Positions 34,101-39,983 of a DNA stretch of 64,000 bases are shown here, one piece after another (positions within the stretch are counted from its first letter, which is position 1; each line of letters begins with the position of its first letter). The notes beneath the pieces are model-generated. The model saw only the letters and a list, made by a program, of their open reading frames with translations, made no database searches and was not told the DNA's origin. This DNA is from Phycisphaerae bacterium RAS2 (lineage in GTDB: Bacteria; Planctomycetota; Phycisphaerae; UBA1845; UTPLA1), in the NCBI GenBank assembly GCA_007753915.1, contig CP036352.1:186001-250000 (forward strand), given 5' to 3'. The position numbers and the translations under genes are program-made.

Positions 34101-34668
34101 CGACGGCGGTCTGCAACTGCGTGTCCCAGTTCACGAGGCGCTTGCCGCGATAGATGAGGCCGTCGCGGAAGAGCTTGAAGAACGTCTCGCGCACGGCGGC
34201 GGCGCAGCCCTCGTCGAGGGTGAAGCGCTCGCGCTGGTAGTCGCAGGAGCAGCCCATGAGCTTGAGCTGCTCGACAATGCGACTGCCGTATTTTTGCTTC
34301 CATTCCCAGATGCGGCGGACCATTTCCTCGCGGCCGAGGTCGTGGCGGCTCTTGCCTTCGTCTTTGCGAATGGTTTTTTCCACCGTCGCCTGCGTGGCGA
34401 TGCCGGCGTGGTCGGTGCCGACGAGCCAGAAGGTGTTGTGCCCGGCCATGCGGTGTCGGCGAATGAGAATGTCCTGCAGGGTGTTGTTCAGCGCGTGGCC
34501 CAGGTGCAGCGCCCCGGTGACGTTCGGTGGCGGGATGACCATGCTGAATCGCTGATCGCGCGGGCGGGCGTCGGGCGCGGGGTGAAAGTGGCCGGCGTCG
34601 AGCCAGCGCTGAAAGATGCGTGCTTCAACGGCGGCGGAGTCGTAGGCTTTGGAATCGGATTTGGCCAT
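31129..34668 (-). CDS. valS: valyl-tRNA synthetase with repeat-derived insertions
   Basis: A 1179-residue class I aminoacyl-tRNA synthetase charging tRNA-Val, cytoplasmic. Recognition is firm: PPNVTGALHLGHAL (HIGH motif, about 55-58), DWCISRQLWWGHRIPVW, GRKMSKSLGNGVDP (KMSKS, about 757), an anticodon-binding domain near 850-1000 and a C-terminal coiled-coil arm (ARLAELKKSIARDEGKL). It is longer than usual for the family. Two segments (about 637-704 and 905-930) are encoded by palindromic repeats and rich in Ala, Arg, Glu and Gly. The first falls between STMGWP and LNYFYPTSVL, which are normally almost adjacent. Both keep the frame, so the enzyme is presumably functional. Confidence 0.95.
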   Translation of the reverse strand: MAKSDSKAYDSAAVEARIFQRWLDAGHFHPAPDARPRDQRFSMVIPPPNVTGALHLGHALNNTLQDILIRRHRMAGHNTFWLVGTDHAGIATQATVEKTIRKDEGKSRHDLGREEMVRRIWEWKQKYGSRIVEQLKLMGCSCDYQRERFTLDEGCAAAVRETFFKLFRDGLIYRGKRLVNWDTQLQTAVADDEVYHETVKGHFYHFKYPIIGSKPGEPTHVHIATTRPETMLGDTAVAVHPEPDAALEVAETQMQVKLREASAKERPEIEAKLADIAERKRTLLPTLLKLRDMAKGSASVPPAKILLPLVNREIPLICDDWADPTLGSGCVKITPAHDANDYAVWERSQQHADASRRLAIINIMTADGKVNEHGGKYAGQKFADARKQVVEDLQNWTDPKTGQSHNLVEKIEDRQIDLAHSDRSNTEIQPYLSDQWFVKMGDLDTEHAKRIDDLHGATGLAQMAIDAICKNDAHYDDPAARANCDKVHIFPRRYEKTYTDWLSAKRDWCISRQLWWGHRIPVWAYRPFGDRNTRPSIDGAVGQGQKIIELHEKLATWAKEGRAFLKFAEDAEANFPEIGMRRACAEQYIGVSNPADAEIVAFLEGVGFEQDPDVLDTWFSSALWPHSTMGWPGATQSDDTQRAAGFSLRGADASSERDAGTANEKGDGTASERGALDRTAARAEARGSLDKERGSFADARGSLALLNYFYPTSVLSTAREIITLWVARMVITGLYNTGKVPFRDVVIHPVIQDGQGRKMSKSLGNGVDPVDIIDEYGADALRFTLAELATETQDIRMPVQKKRLPDGREINISEKFEKGRNFCNKLWQAATGYVLRNLDGYDPRPLDPKSLRLEDRWILSRLTAAQQTVDAALTRYRFADAVGTLYRFMWDEYCSWYIEMTKSRLQASERDAPDSTAARAEARGSLGARGTFPEAGGSDQSARGVAQQILVHCLDQLLRMLHPVVPYVTEAVWQELNAVAPHRGLRDIPDAAATQPDLIAATWPAPEANLRDEAVEREMEVLHNIIRSARDIRASVNDYRGKSKQPSMRTLPAIAIRADATACKLIETYRAFILPLAGCDALTAAPDAPKPRGAMGRVMGALQVYAPVADLIDLAEVRKTDEARLAELKKSIARDEGKLASADFVSNAKPEVVEQARQRVAELRAQITALEEHLKELGN
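31887..31949. repeat. palindromic element inside valS (inverted partial copy)
   Basis: CACCCAACGAGCCGCGGGCT onward is the inverted right terminus of the element at 30958-31118, followed by a degenerate body with GCGTCGCGCTCACTCG. It is translated, in the valS frame, as the insertion containing STAARAEARGSL at about residue 915, between the anticodon-binding helices. Confidence 0.75.
32561..32752. repeat. palindromic element inside valS (expanded copy)
   Basis: The core at 32606-32752 is 147 bases, equal to the 123-base intergenic core plus an internal 24-base duplication ending CGCTGTGCCA; both lengths are multiples of three. Bases 32561-32602 before it hold two truncated AAAGAGCCGCG units. 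The whole is read in frame, giving an insertion that includes RTAARAEARGSL. Confidence 0.85.
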
Positions 34669-34712
34669 GTCGGATGGATGCTCTCAAGCGTTAACGTTCT
34701 GAATGGTCGGCA

Positions 34713-34741
34713 ATTATCAGGATTCTAAGGGGTTCGGGCAA
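34713..34741 (-). promoter_or_regulatory. promoter of valS
   Basis: On the minus strand TTGCCC (34741-34736) and GATAAT (34718-34713) are separated by exactly 17 bases, with the ATG of valS 45 bases downstream. This is a good vegetative promoter match. Confidence 0.55.
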
Positions 34742-34857
34742 GGCAGCCCGGAAGCGAACAGGGATGTTTGGTGATCTCCCGTAACGATCCGTCGATTTCG
34801 CGCGATCTTGATTGATTGTTAATACGATGGATTGGTGGATTGAGATAGCCTTACGGC

Positions 34858-35397
34858 ATGGTAATTCAGCGCACACTCCAAATCGGTTTGGGTTTCATTG
34901 CATGCGGACTTTGGCTGATGGCGGCCGGTTGCGGCCCGCGCGAAAGCGGCGGCGCAGTGACTGAATCGGCCGGGCAGGGCGGCGGCATGAAGCGCGTCAT
35001 CATTCTGTGTACCGGAAACTCCTGTCGCTCGCAGATGGCCGAAGCGTTCTGGCGAAAGCATGGCGGGGCGGATTGGGAGGTGGTCAGCGCGGGCACGCGA
35101 CCCAAGGGGGCGGTCTATCCGCCGGCGATTCGAGCGATGGCGGAGAAGGGCATCGACATCAATCGCGCGGAGAGCAAGTCAACCGGCCCGTTCATCGGCC
35201 AGAAGTTTGATTTGGTTGTAACCGTCTGCGACGACGCGGAGAAGAACTGCCCGACGTTCGCATCAGCGGCGAAGCATCTGCACTGGCCGTTTGACGATCC
35301 GCCGAAGGCGACCGGCACCGACGAACAGCGCATGCAGGTCTGCCGCCGCGTGCGCGACGAGATCGAGGCGAAAATCAAATCCTATCTCGGAAAGTAG
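34858..35397 (+). CDS. arsC: arsenate reductase-like LMW phosphatase-fold protein with lipoprotein leader
   Basis: A 179-residue protein. From residue 44 it is a thioredoxin-coupled ArsC: P-loop CTGNSCRSQMAEAFW (Cys51, Arg57 in CX5R) and the resolving pair CDDAEKNC (Cys124, Cys131). Arsenate to arsenite reduction is the expected activity. The first 43 residues look like a lipoprotein signal (hydrophobic core, MAAGC with Cys25, then a Gly/Ser/Glu linker), which would put it outside the cytoplasm, contrary to known ArsC. A start at 34987 (MKRVIILC) would give an ordinary cytoplasmic enzyme. Neither start has a strong ribosome-binding site. No other ars gene is nearby. Confidence 0.82.
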   Translation: MVIQRTLQIGLGFIACGLWLMAAGCGPRESGGAVTESAGQGGGMKRVIILCTGNSCRSQMAEAFWRKHGGADWEVVSAGTRPKGAVYPPAIRAMAEKGIDINRAESKSTGPFIGQKFDLVVTVCDDAEKNCPTFASAAKHLHWPFDDPPKATGTDEQRMQVCRRVRDEIEAKIKSYLGK

Positions 35398-35461
35398 CCG
35401 CACGATTCAGGCGATTGCAAACGCCTGCCAAGTGGGCAAGCCGTTCGAGCGCGGGATTGAA

Positions 35462-35556
35462 CGGGAGCGGATGGGAATCGAACCCACCCGGCACTGCGAT
35501 GCAGCGCCGCAACGGCTTTGAAGACCGCGAGGGCCACCAGGCACCCGGACGCTCCC
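35462..35556 (-). tRNA. selC: tRNA-Sec (anticodon UCA)
   Basis: On the minus strand a 95-base cloverleaf begins GGGAGCG and ends CGCTCCC followed by discriminator G. The anticodon loop CTTCAAA carries TCA, flanked by a five-pair stem (GCGGT/GCCGT). The long D arm contains CCTGGTGG, the extra arm is about 20 bases with an eight-pair stem (CGGC-CTG/CAG-GCCG), and the T arm is GTGGGTTCGATTCCCAT. Long D stem, long extra arm, UCA anticodon and G discriminator are the marks of selenocysteine tRNA. The acceptor stem is 7 clear pairs plus a T-C mismatch at position 8. CCA is not encoded. Confidence 0.92.
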
Positions 35557-35650
35557 GAATGAAGTCAGAAGTGCGAATGGCGAATTGCGAAATGGGCGCA
35601 GGGAACAGGCCTTTCGCACGTCGCTATTCTTAACTCGCTATTCTCCTTCA
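35557..35650. repeat. GAAT-rich inverted repeat, copy 2
   Basis: The left arm (35557-35597: GAATGAAGTCAGAAGTGCGA onward) and right arm (35612-35650, whose complement begins GATGAAGGAGAATAGCGAG) face each other. The element fills the gap between selC and fumC, and the TGA stop of fumC lies within it. Confidence 0.55.
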
Positions 35651-37054
35651 TCCTCCTGCCGGGCCGGCTGAAGCGCCCGGTTCAGTCATCGCCCGCGGGT
35701 CGAGCAGCTTATTAAGCTGATCCGCCGGCAGCACGTTTTGATCCAGCGCGACCTGCCGCACCGTTTTGCCGGTCTCGTAGGCCTTCTTTGCTAGTGCCGC
35801 AGCGTTGTCATATCCAATCACCGGGGCAAGTGACGTACACATCGCAAGGCTCTGCTCCACGAGTTGCTCGGCGCGTTGCTTGTCGGCCTCCAGCCCGGCG
35901 ATGCACCGGTCGGAGAACACGCGCACAGCGTTGGAAAGGATGCGAGTCGCCTCGAGGAAATTGTGTGCCATCACCGGCATGCCGACGTGCAGGTCGAAGT
36001 TGCCCAGCGTTGCCGCCGCGTGCGTCACGGCCGCATCCGATCCGATCGCGTGCGCACAGGCCTGCATCAGCATCTCGCACATCACAGGGTTGACCTTGCC
36101 CGGCATGATGCTGCTGCCCGGTTGCGTGGCGGGGAGTTTCAACTCGCCGATGCCGCAACGCGGCCCGCTGCCGAGGAATCGAATGTCGTTGGCGATCTTG
36201 CCGAGGCTGATTGCGACGGTTTTCAGCAGGCCCGACGCCTCGACGAAACCGTCCTTCGCGTGCTGCGCCTCGAAGTGATTGGCCGCTTCAACGAAATCGA
36301 TGCCGGTCTTGCTCGCCAGCCGCTCGGCGACGGCTGCCCCGAACCCCATCGGCGTGTTGATGCCCGTGCCGACGGCTGTACCACCGATCGGCAGCTCGCG
36401 CAAGGCGCGGACAGCTTTCTGACAGCGCATCGCGCCGAGTCGCGCCTGCGCCGCGTAGCCGGAGAACTCCTGACCGAGCCGGATCGGCGTGGCGTCCTGA
36501 AGGTGGGTGCGGCCGATCTTGACGATGTTGTCCCAGGCGCGGGCCTTGTCGTCGAGCGCATCGGCGAGGTGCTCGAGCGCGGGGATGAGATCGTTTCGCA
36601 GGGTTTCACATGCGGCGACGTGCATGGCCGTGGGGATCACGTCGTTGGAGCTTTGCGACTGATTGACGTGATCGTTGGGATGAATCTTCGCGCCGGAGAC
36701 GAGCTGCATCGCGCGATGGGCGATCACCTCGTTGGCGTTCATGTTGGTGCTGGTGGCCGAACCGGTCTGGAAGATGTCAATGACGAAGTGACGGTCGAGC
36801 TTGCCGTCGATGACTTCCTGTGCGCCCTTGATGATGGCGTCGCACTTGTCCTTCGGGACGGTTCCAAATTGAGCGTTGGCTTCTGCCGCGGCGAGCTTGA
36901 TGAGTCCGAGCGCGCGGATGTAGGGCCGGGTGAAGACGTAGCCGGAGATGGGAAAGTTCTCGACGGCTCGCTGGGTGGACGCGCCATAGAGGGCGTCGGC
37001 GGGCACTTGCATCGTGCCCATGGAGTCTTTTTCGGTGCGGAATTCGGCGGACAT
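35648..37054 (-). CDS. fumC: class II fumarate hydratase
   Basis: A 468-residue homotetrameric, iron-independent fumarase of the TCA cycle (fumarate to malate), cytoplasmic. Signature GSSIMPGKVNP, plus GRTHLQDATPIRLGQEFSGY and SQSSNDVIPTAMH (the NDxxPTA substrate loop), identify the fumarase/aspartase superfamily. GRTHLQDATP and the overall length favour fumarase over aspartase or argininosuccinate lyase. The ATG at 37054 has AGGAG nine bases upstream; the in-frame extension to 37156 is Pro-rich and unlike the family. Its stop codon lies inside a GAAT-rich repeat. Confidence 0.93.
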   Translation of the reverse strand: MSAEFRTEKDSMGTMQVPADALYGASTQRAVENFPISGYVFTRPYIRALGLIKLAAAEANAQFGTVPKDKCDAIIKGAQEVIDGKLDRHFVIDIFQTGSATSTNMNANEVIAHRAMQLVSGAKIHPNDHVNQSQSSNDVIPTAMHVAACETLRNDLIPALEHLADALDDKARAWDNIVKIGRTHLQDATPIRLGQEFSGYAAQARLGAMRCQKAVRALRELPIGGTAVGTGINTPMGFGAAVAERLASKTGIDFVEAANHFEAQHAKDGFVEASGLLKTVAISLGKIANDIRFLGSGPRCGIGELKLPATQPGSSIMPGKVNPVMCEMLMQACAHAIGSDAAVTHAAATLGNFDLHVGMPVMAHNFLEATRILSNAVRVFSDRCIAGLEADKQRAEQLVEQSLAMCTSLAPVIGYDNAAALAKKAYETGKTVRQVALDQNVLPADQLNKLLDPRAMTEPGASAGPAGG

Positions 37055-37136
37055 GGTGTTAACTCCTGGTGAGGTCCTCTGCGCGATACAACGCTTTTCG
37101 TGGGAATCGTAGCGGGGCGGAAGGGGGGGCGGCAAA

Positions 37137-37337
37137 TGAGGAATGATGAATAGCAAGTGTCGAATGGCGAAAGAGACCTTCAGGTTTGGGCAGCCGATTG
37201 TCTGGGAGGTTCATGTCACTCGGTAGCAGCTTTCGATTGCTCGACTCGGCGGATGCGCGACGTGCGCAATCGGCTCTCCGGCAAGCCCCAAGCGCGCCCT
37301 GGTTTCGCTATTCGCTCTTCACCCTTCGCGATTCTTA
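37137..37337. repeat. GAAT-rich inverted repeat, copy 3 (wide spacing)
   Basis: The left arm (37137-37178, with GAATGATGAATAGCAAGTGT) and right arm (37311-37337, complement TAAGAATCGCGAAGGGTGAA) are separated by about 130 bases without a gene. The right arm begins at the TAA stop codon of gspF. Confidence 0.5.
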
Positions 37338-38681
37338 GTGCATGGCCTTGCTGATCGTAAAGATCGGCAGGAGCAGCGCGAGCACGAGTCCGCCGACGAC
37401 AGCGCCGAGGAACATGATGATCGCCGGTTCGAGAAGGCCGGTGAGCGTCTTGATGGCGATGTTGAGTTCGGCCTCGCAGAAGTTGGCGACGCGGTCCATG
37501 ACGGAGCCGAGCTGCCCGCCGCGTTCGCCGGCGCCGAGCATCTTGTTGATGGCCTTGGGGATGGCGCGTTGATCGCCCAATGCGTCGGTGAGTTGCTGGC
37601 CGGTTTCCAGACGGGCGTAAACCGTGCGCCACATCGACTCGTAGTGGCGACTGCCGCAGGACTTGGCGGTCAGTTCGATGCCGTCGAGCATCGAGACGCC
37701 GGACTGCAGCATCGTTCCCAGCGTGCGCAGGCTGCGCGTGAGGTAGGTCTTGTGGAACATCGGTCCGACGAGCGGGAGCTTGAGCCGCAGGGCTTCGAAG
37801 GCCGCGCCGCCGCCGGGCGTGCGGATGTACAGGAACGCACCGACCCCGGCTGCGACGATCGCGCCGAGGAGATAGAACCCGTAAGCCGTGACGAAATCGC
37901 TAAGCGAGAGGAGGGTGCGCGTGATGAATGGCAGCTTGTCTTCTCGACCGGCGTAAATGGCCGTGAACTTGGGCAGCACGAACGTGACCATGAAGACGGT
38001 GACGCCGATGGCGAAGGTGAACATCACGATGGGGTAGGTGACCGCGCCCTTGAGCTTCTTCTTCATGTCGCGCTGGTTTTCAAGGTGTGACGCCATGCGG
38101 CGCAGCATCTGGGCCATCATGCCGGACGCCTCCGACGCCTTGATGAGGCTGACATAGAGCGGGCCGAAAACTTTCGGATGCTCGGCCAGCGCTGCGGAGA
38201 ACTCACTGCCGCCGCGAACCGACTCGATCACGGCGGCCAGCGCCCGGGCGAATCGGGGCGAGTTGCCTTCATGCTCACAGGCTTCGAGTGCGTCGGCCAG
38301 TGAGACACCGGTCTCCACCATGACCGCGAGCTGATTCGTGAAGAAAATGACGTCGTCAGCCTTGAACTTGTTGCCGCTGACGGGGCGGGCCGGTCCGGTC
38401 GCGGCCGAACCCGGACCGATCGAAGCGGGTTTGATGCTCTGCACCGATGCCTTGAGTGCGGGTGCTGTTGCCGCGGCAGGAGCGGGCTTTGCGTCCGAGG
38501 TCGCCTTGGGAGTCGTCGGCGCGGGCCGGGTGTGCTTGGTCGCCGCGCCGGGCTGAATCTTCACGACGAATTTTCCGTCGGCGCGGATCAGTCGCGCGGC
38601 ATCGGATTGCGACGCGGCGTTGATCTCGCCCGTAACGCTGTTTCCGGCCGAGTCGCGAGCGGTGTAGGTGAAGGTGGCCAT
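37335..38681 (-). CDS. gspF: type II secretion/type IV pilus inner-membrane platform protein (GspF/PilC)
   Basis: A 448-residue polytopic protein, the inner-membrane platform that couples the assembly ATPase to pseudopilus growth. The N-terminus FTYTARDSAGNSVTGEI is classic for GspF/PilC. An Ala/Pro-rich linker (about 45-110) follows, then two GspF domains, each with a cytoplasmic helical part (FTNQLAVMVETGVSLADAL; TLGTMLQSGVSMLDGIEL) and membrane helices. CAGGAG precedes the ATG. It is the last gene of the secretion/pilus locus, 112 bases after the PilT-like gene, with a repeat between them. Confidence 0.93.
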   Translation of the reverse strand: MATFTYTARDSAGNSVTGEINAASQSDAARLIRADGKFVVKIQPGAATKHTRPAPTTPKATSDAKPAPAAATAPALKASVQSIKPASIGPGSAATGPARPVSGNKFKADDVIFFTNQLAVMVETGVSLADALEACEHEGNSPRFARALAAVIESVRGGSEFSAALAEHPKVFGPLYVSLIKASEASGMMAQMLRRMASHLENQRDMKKKLKGAVTYPIVMFTFAIGVTVFMVTFVLPKFTAIYAGREDKLPFITRTLLSLSDFVTAYGFYLLGAIVAAGVGAFLYIRTPGGGAAFEALRLKLPLVGPMFHKTYLTRSLRTLGTMLQSGVSMLDGIELTAKSCGSRHYESMWRTVYARLETGQQLTDALGDQRAIPKAINKMLGAGERGGQLGSVMDRVANFCEAELNIAIKTLTGLLEPAIIMFLGAVVGGLVLALLLPIFTISKAMH

Positions 38682-38696
38682 GGTGCTCCTGACACA

Positions 38697-38811
38697 GTTG
38701 AGAATGTAGAATGGAGAATGAAGAAGGGTTTCCGATTCGGTCGGGCGCGACTGAAGCGTCGCCAGCCTTTCTGCATTCCTAATTCTTCATTCTCAATTCG
38801 TCTCTCCATTT
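38697..38811. repeat. GAAT-rich inverted repeat, copy 4
   Basis: The left arm GAGAATGTAGAATGGAGAAT (38700-38719 and beyond) pairs with the right arm, whose complement reads GAATTGAGAATGAAGAATTA. It lies between the PilT-like gene and gspF. The TGA stop of the PilT-like gene is part of the right arm (aatTGAgaatgaag). Confidence 0.7.
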
Positions 38812-39983
38812 ATTCCCAGCAACTTCTCCAATCGCACGACATCCGTCGTCGCCGCGAGGGCTTCCTCGGCGCGAACGCGACCGCTGCGCACAAGCTCCAC
38901 GAGCGCCTGTTCGAGCGTGTTCATGCCGAGCCGTCGGCCGGTTTCGATCATCGAGTAGATCAGGTGAGCTTCATTCTCGCGGATCGCCCGGCGGATCGCC
39001 GTCGTGCCGATGAGAATCTCGCAGGCCGGCACGAGCGCGTCGTTCAAGACATCCTTGACCAGTCGCTGGCAGACGATGGCGCGAATCGTCGCGGCGAGCT
39101 GCACGCGCACCTGCGCCTGCTGGGCCGCGGGGAAGACGTCGATGATGCGCGCGATGGTTTGCGCCGCCGTCGCCGTGTGCAGGCTGGCCATGACGAGGTG
39201 GCCGGTCTCGGCGGCGGTGAGCGCGGTGGAGATGGTTTCCAGATCGCGCATCTCGCCGATGAGAATCACGTCGGGCCGCTGGCGCAGGGCGTGCCGCAGG
39301 GCCGACGCGAACGTCGGGCTGTCATCGCCGATTTCGCGCTGCTCGATGACCGCCGCGTCGTGGGAGAATTCGAACTCCATCGGGTCTTCGATGGTGATGA
39401 CGTGGGCGGCGCGCGAGCGATTGATGTGGTTGACCATCGAGGCCAGCGTGGTGCTCTTTCCCTGGCCGGTGCCGCCGGTGACGAGAACGAGGCCGTGCGG
39501 AAAGTCGGCAAACGACAGAACGTGCTCGGGGAGGTTGAGCGATTCAAACGGCGGCACGGCGGACGGGATCGCGCGCATCGCGACGGCCAGCGACCCGCGC
39601 TGGTAGTGAATGTTGACGCGCTGGCGAGCCAGACCCGGCAGCGACAGGCCCAGATCGAGATCGCGCTGCTGTTCGAGGCGGTCGCGCTGCTCATCGGTCA
39701 GGGCGGGAAGCATGATCTCTGCGACGCGAGCGCCGGTCAGCGACGCATCTCCCAGCGGAAGCCATTGCCCCTGGCGATAGATGGTCGGCGGCGCGCCGGC
39801 CACAAGAATGAGATCGCTCGCTCCCTGCCGCGCAGCGGCGGAGAGGAGATCGCTAAGCAATGTCGAATGAAGAATTGAGAATGCAGAGGGGTCCGCGTGG
39901 GCAATGGCCGGTTCGTAGCCGCTGTCCACACCTTCGTCATTCTTCATTCTCAATTCTACATTTCCATCACGCTGCCGAGACAC
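38793..39983 (-). CDS. pilT: PilT-like retraction/secretion ATPase
   Basis: A 396-residue hexameric AAA-type ATPase of the PilT branch: Walker A GGTGQGKSTT, Asp box ITIEDPMEFEF, Walker B VILIGEMRD, His box GHLVMASLHTATA. It would power pilus retraction or act as an accessory motor. A GTG start at 39983 is strongly supported by GAGGAGG six bases upstream and overlaps the end of gspE by 17 bases. As a result residues about 7-41 (with VELRMKND and AFSILHST) are translated from a GAAT-rich repeat; normal PilT would begin near LLSDLLSAAARQGASDLIL. This is a rare case of a repeat forming an N-terminus. Confidence 0.9.
   Translation of the reverse strand: MSRQRDGNVELRMKNDEGVDSGYEPAIAHADPSAFSILHSTLLSDLLSAAARQGASDLILVAGAPPTIYRQGQWLPLGDASLTGARVAEIMLPALTDEQRDRLEQQRDLDLGLSLPGLARQRVNIHYQRGSLAVAMRAIPSAVPPFESLNLPEHVLSFADFPHGLVLVTGGTGQGKSTTLASMVNHINRSRAAHVITIEDPMEFEFSHDAAVIEQREIGDDSPTFASALRHALRQRPDVILIGEMRDLETISTALTAAETGHLVMASLHTATAAQTIARIIDVFPAAQQAQVRVQLAATIRAIVCQRLVKDVLNDALVPACEILIGTTAIRRAIRENEAHLIYSMIETGRRLGMNTLEQALVELVRSGRVRAEEALAATTDVVRLEKLLGINGETN
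39858..39965. repeat. GAAT-rich inverted repeat, copy 5, within the pilT 5' coding region
   Basis: The left arm GTCGAATGAAGAATTGAGAA (39862-39881) and right arm (39937-39965, complement AATGTAGAATTGAGAATGAA) are nearly perfect inverted copies around a 48-base centre. It lies inside the translated 5' end of the PilT-like gene. Confidence 0.75.

Noticed and set aside
33205-34728. Long open frame antisense to the 5' half of valS
   Set aside because: valS is certain from HIGH/KMSKS and core motifs; the antisense product has no recognisable features.
34858-35650. Possible selenoprotein gene beside selC
   Set aside because: The ArsC-like and fumC genes use Cys codons at their key positions and end at normal stops without an in-frame UGA followed by conserved sequence.
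35864-37072. 402-codon open frame antisense to fumC
   Set aside because: fumC motifs are unambiguous and the antisense product has shadow composition.
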